From positions 1-34,519 of the forward strand of contig JAQWFN010000101.1 in assembly GCA_029238785.1 (NCBI GenBank): DNA of 34,519 bases, written 5' to 3'. The first letter of the stretch is position 1. The number at the start of each line of letters is the position of its first letter. The notes below the pieces were generated by a model. That model saw nothing but the letters and a program-made list of their open reading frames with translations. It did not search any database and was not told where the DNA came from. The translations under genes were made by a program, and so were the position numbers. The DNA comes from Flavobacteriales bacterium (lineage in GTDB: Bacteria > Bacteroidota > Bacteroidia > Flavobacteriales_D > Sanyastnellaceae). Shown here piece after piece: positions 26,232 to 33,572 of the stretch.

Positions 26232-26305
26232 GGCGAGGTAGCTCAGCTGGTTAGAGCGCATGATTCATAATCATGAGGTCGAGAGTTCAAGTCTCTCTCT
26301 CGCTA
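26232..26305 (+). tRNA. tRNA-Met(CAT), elongator type
   Basis: A 74-base class I tRNA. Acceptor bases GGCGAGG (26232-26238) pair with TCTCGCT before discriminator A26305, with G-T pairs at the ends. The anticodon stem CATGA/TCATG closes the loop TTCATAA, giving anticodon CAT. The T arm is GAGAG-TTCAAGT-CTCTC. The anticodon stem lacks the three G-C pairs of initiators, and the first pair is not the initiator mismatch. A lysidine-modified tRNA-Ile(CAT) is the alternative and cannot be excluded from sequence alone. CCA is not encoded. Confidence 0.9.
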
Positions 26306-26310
26306 CGAAA

Positions 26311-26346
26311 ACAAAAAGGTCTGGATATTTCCAGACCTTTTTGTTT
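26311..26346. terminator. Bidirectional Rho-independent terminator
   Basis: CAAAAAGGTCTGGA (26312-26325) pairs with TCCAGACCTTTTTG (26330-26343) around a TATT loop. T-rich flanks on both strands let it end both the tRNA-Met transcript and the minus-strand gene stopping at 26368. Confidence 0.88.
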
Positions 26347-26367
26347 AAACAATACTTCCTTATCAGA

Positions 26368-26889
26368 TCAATCTTCATCAAGAAATCGCTTGTTCACCTG
26401 GCGCTGCATGGCAGGGGTGAGTTCGGGCATTTTGTGTTTTAATGTGGCGGTGAATTGCGTCATCTTTTCCGGGTAATTTTCACCCACATTATTCATGATG
26501 CGCATGCAGTGGTATTTCTCACCGGTAGCGGTTTCATCACTTTCTATAATAAATAGACACAATTCCACGAGCTGTTCTTCAATCTCACCGGTCCACGGAT
26601 AACAACGAGAAATCATTCTTAAGGCCTCTCTTCGGGTTCCTTGAATGGGCGATTCTTCTACAACTTTAATGAGGTAGGGAACATGCGCTTCGATGGCATC
26701 AAGGTCGAGCTGCGATACTGCACTTAAGACATAGGACGCTTTCATAGACACACTTTTGTTTTCATTCAAACAAGCATCGAGAACCTCGTCTAAACGATAC
26801 GTTCCATCTAAAATTTCGTGCGCAAGAAAAAGGGCTTGGTTTTTACCCAAACCCTTATGAAATAATTGTTCTAACTTTTCCTGTGTCAT
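26368..26889 (-). CDS. HEAT-like helical repeat protein
   Basis: A 173-residue all-helical protein, MTQEKLEQLFHKGLGKNQALFLAHEIL and several paired-helix blocks such as NKSVSMKASYVLSAVSQLD and IQGTRREALRMISRC. The pattern suggests HEAT/armadillo repeats, a protein-binding scaffold, with no signal peptide. Its ATG overlaps the stop of the upstream TlpA-like gene by one base (TAATG on the minus strand), so translation is probably coupled. Function is unknown. Confidence 0.7.
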   Translation of the reverse strand: MTQEKLEQLFHKGLGKNQALFLAHEILDGTYRLDEVLDACLNENKSVSMKASYVLSAVSQLDLDAIEAHVPYLIKVVEESPIQGTRREALRMISRCYPWTGEIEEQLVELCLFIIESDETATGEKYHCMRIMNNVGENYPEKMTQFTATLKHKMPELTPAMQRQVNKRFLDED

Positions 26890-28457
26890 TAACCCCTGCT
26901 GTTGCTCGCCTTTGCTTTTTTAGCTTTTTTCCCGTCCGTAGCTTTAGGATCATTTGGAAGTACTTCTCCTTGATCTTCACCAGCAGCTCCTTTTTCCTTC
27001 TCTTGCTCGTCTTTCTCAAGGTTGCTTAGTAAATCTTCCAATTGCTCGGCACTTAACTGCTTAGCGATAATGCGCTTGTCTTTGTCAAGTAAGAGTAGTT
27101 TTGGAGTAGAAAACACATCAAAGGTGGTTCGGAAATTCAAACTTGGTAGCGTTGTGGTGCCATTCAAAATCAGCACTCGAGCAGAATCGGCATCGTTGAT
27201 CTCTGGATTATCAGAAACGTTGATCCAGTCGAGGTTCTTTTCCTTCACATACTTGATCCATGGTTCGGTTTCGAAATCGTTTCCAATGGCGTAAACTTCC
27301 AATCCTCGGTCTTTCCAATCGTGGTAAAGGTCAAGCAATACGGGCAACTCTTTCTTGCAATGGCCACAAGTACTTTCCCAAATCATAATCACGGTGTATT
27401 TCGCGTCGATGGCATAAAGGCTTTCCCATTTAACACCAGAGGTGTCTGGAAGAATAATGTTCATCACCGGTTCACCACAAAGCACATTGCGCTTTTTATC
27501 GGCAGATTCAATCACTTTGGTGAGTTGTTCTTCGTCCAACCAGTCGGCTTTTCCCTGCTTGTAGTACTCATCCACCATGCGCACAAATACTTTATCCATG
27601 CACATGATGTTGCTGGTCTCTGAACTGTAAGTGATGTAATGAATGGTGTACTTCTTCATGTCGTAGTTCCCCATCATTTCAGCCAATTTTATGGCCTCGT
27701 TGCAAAGGGTGTCGGGAATTTGAGGAAGAATCTTCGTGTAGTATTTCTCCAACAAACGGTGGAACATTTGATCTCGTACCAAGCGGGGATCATTCAAATC
27801 TACATTGTCCCAATAATGAGCTCTGTACCAGTAGTACTGAACGGCCGGGTCTTCTTCTCCTTGCTTTTTGATTTCTTCTGGCACCTCAATGTCAACAGCC
27901 AAGTTCAAGATTTTCCCAACAAGTTTCTCCGAGTGTTCTGCAACAATGTTTTTTTGAAAGTCAACAACTTCTTGGTTGAGTTTTTCGAGTTTCTCGCGAA
28001 ACGGTTTCTGCTCTTTCTCAGTAGCGGTGCTATCGTTCAGCACAGCATCAATGGGCTCGCGCTCTTTTCTTTTATCTGAGATGAAGTTGAGGTATTCGTA
28101 ATATACTTTGTTGTTTTCTGATTGATGAATGACCATGTCCTCCACCAAGTTGTTAACGTTGGTCTCGATATAGATATCCTCATCAGCCACCAAAAACTCA
28201 AAGAACTTTGGTCCGGGAGTTACTAAAGCATATTTACCGCCTTCTTCAAACTTTTTCCCTTCAAAATTCACAAAACCAAGATCGTCTGTTTTGGCGGTAT
28301 CGTTATAGTAAAGCTTGTTTCCATAATAATTCGCAAGGTAAACTTCGGTGTTCTGTAGTCCGTTGATCTTAAACTTCATTTGATTTTGAGCCTGAAGGCC
28401 CATCACCCCGAAAGCAAAAACAAAAAAGAGTACAATACGCATGGATGTCATTTTCAT
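26889..28457 (-). CDS. DUF4369/TlpA-like thiol-disulfide reductase
   Basis: A roughly 522-residue exported protein with signal peptide MKMTSMRIVLFFVFAFGVMGLQA. It has an N-terminal DUF4369-type beta domain (FKINGLQNTEVYLANYYGNKLYYNDTAKTD), a long helical middle resembling DUF5106, and a C-terminal TlpA-type thioredoxin domain with WESTCGHCKKELP and the cis-proline segment STPKLLLLD. It should act as a periplasmic thiol oxidoreductase. The C-terminal tail of about 45 residues is rich in Lys, Glu and Ala and probably disordered. ATGs at 28496 and 28442 are other possible starts; 28457 gives a normal basic n-region. It heads a two-gene unit with the HEAT-like protein. Confidence 0.85.
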   Translation of the reverse strand: MKMTSMRIVLFFVFAFGVMGLQAQNQMKFKINGLQNTEVYLANYYGNKLYYNDTAKTDDLGFVNFEGKKFEEGGKYALVTPGPKFFEFLVADEDIYIETNVNNLVEDMVIHQSENNKVYYEYLNFISDKRKEREPIDAVLNDSTATEKEQKPFREKLEKLNQEVVDFQKNIVAEHSEKLVGKILNLAVDIEVPEEIKKQGEEDPAVQYYWYRAHYWDNVDLNDPRLVRDQMFHRLLEKYYTKILPQIPDTLCNEAIKLAEMMGNYDMKKYTIHYITYSSETSNIMCMDKVFVRMVDEYYKQGKADWLDEEQLTKVIESADKKRNVLCGEPVMNIILPDTSGVKWESLYAIDAKYTVIMIWESTCGHCKKELPVLLDLYHDWKDRGLEVYAIGNDFETEPWIKYVKEKNLDWINVSDNPEINDADSARVLILNGTTTLPSLNFRTTFDVFSTPKLLLLDKDKRIIAKQLSAEQLEDLLSNLEKDEQEKEKGAAGEDQGEVLPNDPKATDGKKAKKAKASNSRG

Positions 28458-28588
28458 AAAAACAGGTTTCATAATTTCGTTCGCAATGTTAGACAAGATT
28501 TACATGACAAAAGTTGTACCCAAATTTAGGATTAACATTTCTTTAGCAAAAAGCTTATTGTACTATATTGGCCACAATCTGAAAAACG

Positions 28589-29395
28589 ATGAAAGAAAAA
28601 GTGAGCATTTTGGGTTGTGGATGGATAGGCCGACCTCTAGGAAAACGTTTAAGTTCAAGGGGATACACTGTTAAGGGCAGCACAACGAGGACTTCTATGA
28701 TGGCACAAATAGCGCTTGAAGGTATTATCCCTTTTCAAGTGAATGCTAACCCCGTGCCTTTTGGTTCTAACATCGATGGCTTTTTTGATTGCGACGTGCT
28801 CGTTGGAACGATACCGCCTCCGAGTAATCCACTAATCCCCGATTGGGCCTTTATGGTGCACAGTTCGATTTCGAGAAAGGTGGTGGAATACGGTATTAAG
28901 AAGGTGGTTCTCATTTCAAGCACGAGTGTTTATCCCGATGAAGCGAGGGTTTACAGAGAGGCCGATGCTCAAAGTATTGTATCAAAACACAGCGGTACGG
29001 TAATGTTGGACCTTGAAAAATGTTACACCTTGGGCGGATTTTCATCCATTGTTTTACGTTTGGGCGGTTTGTTTGGACCCGATCGAGATCCTGGGAAATT
29101 TTTATCGGCACAGCGCAGCAATACCAACCCCGACAATCCGGTGAACATGGTTCATTTGGATGACGTTGTATCAGCTATTCAGTTTTGCATTGAAGATGAT
29201 GCACAGCACGAAGTATTCAATGTGGTTTCCCCAGAGCACAGCACAAGGAGGGCTTTTTACGACAAAGCAGCAGCGCTGAGAGGTATCAGCCTGACTTGGA
29301 ACGAAAACAGCACAGGTGGTAAAAAGGTGAGCAGCGAAAAGCTTCAAAAAAAGGGCTTCACCTTCAAATACAAATCTCCCGAAGAGGCGCTTTAA
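28589..29395 (+). CDS. NAD(P)-dependent epimerase/dehydratase-like protein (atypical SDR)
   Basis: This 268-residue protein has the Rossmann motif ILGCGWIGRPLGKRL near its N-terminus, VLISSTSVYPD in the mid strand, and LRLGGLFGPDRDPGKFL followed by VNMVHLDDVVSAI, as in sugar-nucleotide epimerases and YeeZ-like proteins. The usual YxxxK catalytic motif is not plain: the region after VYPDE has no clear Tyr-Lys pair except EKCYTLGG, so catalysis may differ from the classic enzymes. It is divergent from the TlpA-like gene. Confidence 0.82.
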   Translation: MKEKVSILGCGWIGRPLGKRLSSRGYTVKGSTTRTSMMAQIALEGIIPFQVNANPVPFGSNIDGFFDCDVLVGTIPPPSNPLIPDWAFMVHSSISRKVVEYGIKKVVLISSTSVYPDEARVYREADAQSIVSKHSGTVMLDLEKCYTLGGFSSIVLRLGGLFGPDRDPGKFLSAQRSNTNPDNPVNMVHLDDVVSAIQFCIEDDAQHEVFNVVSPEHSTRRAFYDKAAALRGISLTWNENSTGGKKVSSEKLQKKGFTFKYKSPEEAL

Positions 29396-29492
29396 GCAAG
29401 TTAATCTTTCTTTTTTGTTGAAAACTGAACAAAAAGAACTTGCATTTATGTGCAATTCTTGAATACCTTACTGCTTCAGTAAAACTTAAAAC

Positions 29493-30326
29493 ATGCCGAT
29501 GTCTCACGTCCACGTAGGTGGTAGCGAAGGAAAACCCATTGCTATCGACTACCGGTATGATGAAACCATCTCTCCCCAGGCAGTTCTAATTTTTTGTCAT
29601 GGCTACAAAGGATTCAAAGACTGGGGAACTTGGAATCTGATGGCCGACGAGTTCATGCGTGCTGGATTTGCAGTGCTTAAGTTCAATTTTTCCCACAACG
29701 GTATTGGCGATGGAGATCTGCAAACCTTTTCTGATTTAGAAGGCTTTGGTCGAAATACCTATTCTAAAGAGTTATACGATACTGCCAAAGTTATTGAGTG
29801 GACAAGCAAACAAGCTCAATTCAAGGCTTTACCCCTTGTATTAATGGGGCACAGTAGGGGCGGAGGTATTGCCTTGCTGGAAGGAGACCGAAATGAAAAA
29901 GTTGCGGCAGTAATTACCCTTGCTGCGGTTTGTGATTTTGGCGATCGCTTTCCTTTGGGAAAGGACTTTGAAGCCTGGGAGAAACGAGGGGTGTTTTATG
30001 TGAAAAATGGGAGGACGGGACAGGAAATGCCGCATTATTTCTCCTTTTATGAAGACTACAAAAAGCACCAAGATCAATTGGATATTTACGAGACCTTAAG
30101 GCATTTTTCGAAGCCTTTGTTGGCACTGCATACTATGGACGATGAAGCCGTTCATGTGAGTGCCGGTATGAAGCTAAAGAAGTGGAATTCCAATACTGAG
30201 CTGCATTTATATGCTTCTGGCGGACACACTTTTGAATCTAAACATCCGTGGACAAATCCCGATTTACCTTTATCCATGCTTCGTGTTGTTGAAGATGTGA
30301 AAAGCTTTCTATCTTTGATCTTATGA
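29493..30326 (+). CDS. Alpha/beta-hydrolase family protein (dienelactone-hydrolase-like)
   Basis: A 277-residue serine hydrolase. The oxyanion region is LIFCHGYKGFKDWG, the nucleophile elbow GHSRGGG has Ser121, and later LLALHTMDDEAVH and ASGGHTFESKHP supply a probable Asp and His. No signal peptide is seen, so it should be cytoplasmic. Substrate is unknown; esterase or peptidase-like activity is typical. Its stop overlaps the start of the small YqaE-like gene by four bases (ATGA), suggesting translational coupling. Confidence 0.87.
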   Translation: MPMSHVHVGGSEGKPIAIDYRYDETISPQAVLIFCHGYKGFKDWGTWNLMADEFMRAGFAVLKFNFSHNGIGDGDLQTFSDLEGFGRNTYSKELYDTAKVIEWTSKQAQFKALPLVLMGHSRGGGIALLEGDRNEKVAAVITLAAVCDFGDRFPLGKDFEAWEKRGVFYVKNGRTGQEMPHYFSFYEDYKKHQDQLDIYETLRHFSKPLLALHTMDDEAVHVSAGMKLKKWNSNTELHLYASGGHTFESKHPWTNPDLPLSMLRVVEDVKSFLSLIL

Positions 30327-30475
30327 CAGTTTGGCGTGTAATTTTATCCATCATTTTTCCTCCCTTAGCCGTTTACGACCGAGGTTGTGGATCCATCATC
30401 ATCGTTTTCTTACTCAGCTTATCAGGATGGGTGCCTGGCGTTATCGCTGCACTGGTGATCTTGAATAAGGATTAA
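30323..30475 (+). CDS. Pmp3/YqaE (UPF0057) family membrane protein
   Basis: A 50-residue protein reading MTVWRVILSIIFPPLAVYDR then GCGSIIIVFLLSLSGWVPGVIAALVILNKD. Two membrane helices flank a short loop, and the FPPLAV segment plus the W-P-G-I/V-I/L-A-A-L motif of the second helix are the family signature. These proteolipids sit in the inner membrane and are linked to salt or membrane-potential stress. ATG at 30323 overlaps the hydrolase stop (ATGA); the stop TAA is at 30473-30475, seven bases from the convergent coiled-coil gene. Confidence 0.85.
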   Translation: MTVWRVILSIIFPPLAVYDRGCGSIIIVFLLSLSGWVPGVIAALVILNKD

Positions 30476-30481
30476 TAGCGC

Positions 30482-31255
30482 TTAGTTCGTGCTCAAAACC
30501 TGACCTTCGAGTTGAGCTCTGATATCTGCTAATTCCTTGATGTATGCTGCTTGAAGTTGTCTTGCCTGAGCCAAGTTGCTTTCTGCCAAACGCAATTTCT
30601 CACGTGCTTTCTCTTTTTTGCTGGCTTCCCTTTCGTGACGAGATTTTAGGCCTTTCATTTCTTTCTCAAGCGCTTCTAAACGCTGTGTTCTAGAAATCAA
30701 ATCGTTCTCTTTGATAAGCTGCTCTTGTTGCTCAATTTTAAGGTCCTTTGTGGCGATGGTGTTTTCGTTTTGAACAATCTCACTTTCTAACAAATCAATG
30801 TCGGCATACAAACGGGCAATTTGTGCCTTTTTCTTCTCGATGGATTTTGCCTTACGCCCATTCAGGCTTTCAAGTTTATTGCGCTCGCGTTCTTCCGTTT
30901 TTATTTCGTCTTCGATGGAATAGAGGTCCAATTCGTTCATTTCAGATTTCAAGGTGGCCATGGCCATCACGTGCTGGTTTTGTTGCTCCTCATTGAGCTC
31001 AAGGTTTTGTTCTGCATCTCGGATGTTCTTCTCTTCAATTTCAATTGCCTTCAAGGCTTTATCTTGAGCCTTGCGTGCTTCATCTTGCTGCTTCATTAAG
31101 GAAGCTTGTCTTTCCTGAAGTGCGGCACGTTGCATGGCTTTGGCTTCCATGTTTTGGTCTGAAGTATTGGAAATAAGTTCGTTTTATGGTGTAATTTGAG
31201 CAAATGCACTCATTGAAATCAAAGCTAGAGAAAGAGATAGGAGGTGGGCTTTCAT
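30482..31255 (-). pseudogene. Exported coiled-coil protein with in-frame TAA after the signal peptide
   Basis: Starting at ATG 31255, the frame encodes a clean signal peptide (MKAHLLSLSLALISMSAFAQ), then ITP and a TAA stop at 31186-31184 (codon 24). Then it stays open in the same frame for 233 more codons to 30482. The second part is almost entirely alpha-helical, charged and heptad-rich, a long coiled coil from about residue 40 to the end. The signal peptide and coiled coil clearly belong to one gene. Without readthrough, the first in-frame ATG after the stop (31150) yields 222 residues with no export signal. One base change (for example from CAA, AAA or GAA) would explain the stop; a sequencing error is possible. 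Confidence 0.72.
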
Positions 31256-31293
31256 GGTTTTTTCTTTTCTGACGTTGAGCTTTTAAAAAAGTC

Positions 31294-31328
31294 ACAAAAA
31301 AAGAGGAACACCAATAAATGTTCCTCTT
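31294..31328 (-). terminator. Rho-independent terminator of the WCGD thioredoxin-like gene
   Basis: On the minus strand AAAGAGGAACA (31328-31318) pairs with TGTTCCTCTTT (31309-31299) and runs into a T tract (plus-strand A run 31295-31301). It lies 71 bases past the stop at 31399. Confidence 0.85.
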
Positions 31329-31398
31329 TAAGAATCAGTTCTTTAAAATTCCAAGGCTTGAGTTAGTCGAGGCAGTTTTCGAACTGAAAATACTTTAT

Positions 31399-32019
31399 TT
31401 AAGCCTTAACACCTTCGTTAATGAGGCTTACAAATTCTTGTTGAATGCTTTGACCTTTGTCTTTGGCATACCACTTCTGTACTTCAACAACAAACTCGGT
31501 GTAAGGTTTCTTGGGCTCGGGCGAATGTTTATAATCCATCACCATTTCTTGCGCTGCTTCTGGTCGAGGTCCCCAAGTAAAAAGGAGCTCGTTTTTCTCG
31601 TTAAACGCAGCAAGCTTAGGTATGGATTTCCCGCCATTGGTTAAAAAGTGCTTCATCAAGTCTGGGTGCTCATCGCGCAGCAAAACTTTGAAATCGATCA
31701 AGGGATTAACGGCGGCCATTTTTGCTAGAATAGGCATGTTTTGCGCTGCATCGCCACACCATGTTTCGCTAAAAACAATCCAGGTTTGTGTTTCTTTAAT
31801 GGCACTTAATTCTTCAACAGTACTGGTATTCAGCGCTACGGTTTTATCAATTCGCTTGAGTCGATGAGCGTTCAATCTAGAGTATTCAACCATACTTGCT
31901 GATTGATCAAGTCCACTTGTCTTCCCTTCGTCTGCAAAGCGCACAGAGATGGCTTTATATTCCTCGAAGGACATCGCCCCAGGCCAATTTGCATTTGCTG
32001 CTTCAATTACTTCTTTCAT
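31399..32019 (-). CDS. Thioredoxin-like protein with WCGD motif
   Basis: A 206-residue cytoplasmic protein with a helical N-terminal part and a thioredoxin fold. The redox position reads ETWCGDAAQNMP with a single Cys (about residue 88), so the second Cys of CxxC is replaced by Ala. A GGKSIPKLAAF cis-proline segment follows. Proteins of this kind are common in Bacteroidota; activity, if any, must be monothiol-type or non-redox. An ATG at 32046 is in frame, but 32019 (MKEVIEAANANWPG) fits better. It is divergent from the DUF2797 gene. Confidence 0.82.
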   Translation of the reverse strand: MKEVIEAANANWPGAMSFEEYKAISVRFADEGKTSGLDQSASMVEYSRLNAHRLKRIDKTVALNTSTVEELSAIKETQTWIVFSETWCGDAAQNMPILAKMAAVNPLIDFKVLLRDEHPDLMKHFLTNGGKSIPKLAAFNEKNELLFTWGPRPEAAQEMVMDYKHSPEPKKPYTEFVVEVQKWYAKDKGQSIQQEFVSLINEGVKA

Positions 32020-32075
32020 CTTACAAATATCAAGTCCCAAGGTCACAAAGCCATCACGAAGTTGTCAAATCGAAT

Positions 32076-32083
32076 TACATTTG
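32076..32083 (+). promoter_or_regulatory. -7 promoter box of the DUF2797 gene
   Basis: TACATTTG matches TAnnTTTG exactly and ends six bases before the ATG at 32089, which implies a very short or absent 5' leader. No TTG is present at the expected -33 distance. Confidence 0.4.
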
Positions 32084-32088
32084 CAGTT

Positions 32089-32910
32089 ATGAAATGGACC
32101 GGTAACCTCAGAAAAATGAGCAGTGAATTGCTCACTCCAGTGAATTACACCCTAAACATGAAAAATGTTCTAGAGGATGGTCCGAGTGTTCCCATGAATG
32201 AGCTCTTGGGCAAGCAAATCAGCATTCAGTTTGAAAACGAGATTCATTGTGTGGTGAGCGGTAAGAAAATTAAGAAAACCTTTGGAGAGGGGATGAGTTT
32301 TGATGCTTGGAGAAATTCACCTTCTGCAGTTGAGAGTATCCTTCACCCAGAAAAAAGTAGAATACACGAAGGCATCGCCCTGCGCGATTTTGAATGGGAG
32401 GAAGCGCATCATAACCAACCACATTACGTGTACCTTTCAAGAACGGGAGGAATAAAAGTAGGCGTTACCCGCTGCACAAATGTTCCTTTCCGTTGGATCG
32501 ACCAAGGGGCAACAGAGGCCATTATTCTTGCTGAAACGCCTTACCGCCAGCTTGCGGGTTTAATCGAGGTGGAATTGAAAGAGCACATGTCTGACAAAAC
32601 CAATTGGCGGATGATGCTGAAAAATGAGTTTTCAGACGATACCGACTTGCTTGATGCTAAAGAGGAGGCCTTGGAATTGCTTTCTGAGGGCTATTACGAC
32701 TTCATTAGTGATGAGGATGAGATCACCAAAATTGAATTCCCCGTGTTGGAATACCCTACAAAAGTCAGCAGCATGAAGCTCGACAAGGAGGAGCTCATTG
32801 AAGGAAGACTCATGGGAATTAAAGGGCAGTACTTGATTTTCGATGGAGGCCGAGTAATGAATGTTAGAAGCCATGCAGGATACCGAGTGAGCATTAGTTT
32901 TAGGGAATGA
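32089..32910 (+). CDS. DUF2797 family protein
   Basis: This 273-residue protein shows the conserved core of DUF2797: IHCVVSGKKIKKTFGEGMSFDAW, then HEGIALRDFEWEEAHHNQPHYVYLSRTGGIKVGVTR and RWIDQGATEAIILAETPYRQLAGLIEVELKEHMSDKTNWRMML. The core resembles a GIY-YIG-like fold (YVYLSRTGGIKVGVTR), but nuclease activity has not been shown. As I recall the proteobacterial members, they carry a cysteine zinc ribbon in the first part; here only one Cys remains there. The frame is open to 31903 upstream, but ATG at 32089 starts the conserved region. It is convergent with yqgE, with a 23-base gap. Confidence 0.85.
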   Translation: MKWTGNLRKMSSELLTPVNYTLNMKNVLEDGPSVPMNELLGKQISIQFENEIHCVVSGKKIKKTFGEGMSFDAWRNSPSAVESILHPEKSRIHEGIALRDFEWEEAHHNQPHYVYLSRTGGIKVGVTRCTNVPFRWIDQGATEAIILAETPYRQLAGLIEVELKEHMSDKTNWRMMLKNEFSDDTDLLDAKEEALELLSEGYYDFISDEDEITKIEFPVLEYPTKVSSMKLDKEELIEGRLMGIKGQYLIFDGGRVMNVRSHAGYRVSISFRE

Positions 32911-32933
32911 GCTCAGAAAAAGCAAATCGGAAA

Positions 32934-33509
32934 TCAGTTCAGCTTGGGGTCGGAAGGCAAATTGGTTAATCTCCTGTAGTCTTTGCCCATGGTATTCAAA
33001 ATGGTGCTCCAGAGATCATCTACCTGAGTGTTCATCAACAAATCTGCAGCTGCTTCACCCACAATCCACGAGTTTTGCTCGAGTTCTTCGTTCAATTGAT
33101 TGGCGCTCCAGCCAGAGTAACCTACAAAAAAGCGAATTTGATTGCGGTCCAATTTTCCCAATTTTAGCAGGTGCTGAAGGGCATCAAAGTCGCCACCCAT
33201 GTAGATGCCTTCAGCTATAGGTACGGAGTTTTCAATCTTGTTCCCGAGGGAGTGAATGTAGAAGAGGTTGGAATTTTTAACCGGACCACCGATGCTGATT
33301 CTGGTGTCGATGTTTGGAAGTTGATCCATCAATTGGTCGAGATCCATTTCGATGTAGTTGTTCAACACGAAGCCAAAACTCCCTTCATCGCTGTGTTCGC
33401 AAAGAAGCACCACAGAGCGCTTGAAGTAGGGATCAGCAAGAAAGGGTTCTGCGATGAGAATCTTTCCCGGACCTACGGGTATTTTGCTATCTGGTGTGAA
33501 GTCGAACAT
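32934..33509 (-). CDS. yqgE: YqgE/AlgH (UPF0301) family protein
   Basis: A 191-residue cytoplasmic protein with the family core GKILIAEPFLADPYFKRSVVLLCEHSDEGSFGFVLN near the N-terminus, ISIGGPVKNSNLFYIHSLG in the middle, and RFFVGYSGWSANQLNEELEQNSWIV toward the C-terminus. The function of UPF0301 is not established; it was named for a link to alginate regulation in Pseudomonas. Length and motif order match the family. The gene is divergent from the M14 peptidase gene. Confidence 0.93.
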   Translation of the reverse strand: MFDFTPDSKIPVGPGKILIAEPFLADPYFKRSVVLLCEHSDEGSFGFVLNNYIEMDLDQLMDQLPNIDTRISIGGPVKNSNLFYIHSLGNKIENSVPIAEGIYMGGDFDALQHLLKLGKLDRNQIRFFVGYSGWSANQLNEELEQNSWIVGEAAADLLMNTQVDDLWSTILNTMGKDYRRLTNLPSDPKLN

Positions 33510-33572
33510 TTCTCTTTATTAAACTGATGTACTCTATCGAAAGTTGCTACTTTTCGGTCAAAACTTCAAAGA

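Noticed and set aside
26232-26305. Initiator tRNA-fMet
   Set aside because: The anticodon stem lacks the three G-C pairs and the first acceptor pair is not the initiator-type mismatch.
17601-31255. Possible stop-codon recoding (TAG or TAA read as an amino acid)
   Set aside because: Many intact genes in the window end normally with TAG, TAA and TGA, and the in-frame stops are isolated, so recoding is unlikely.
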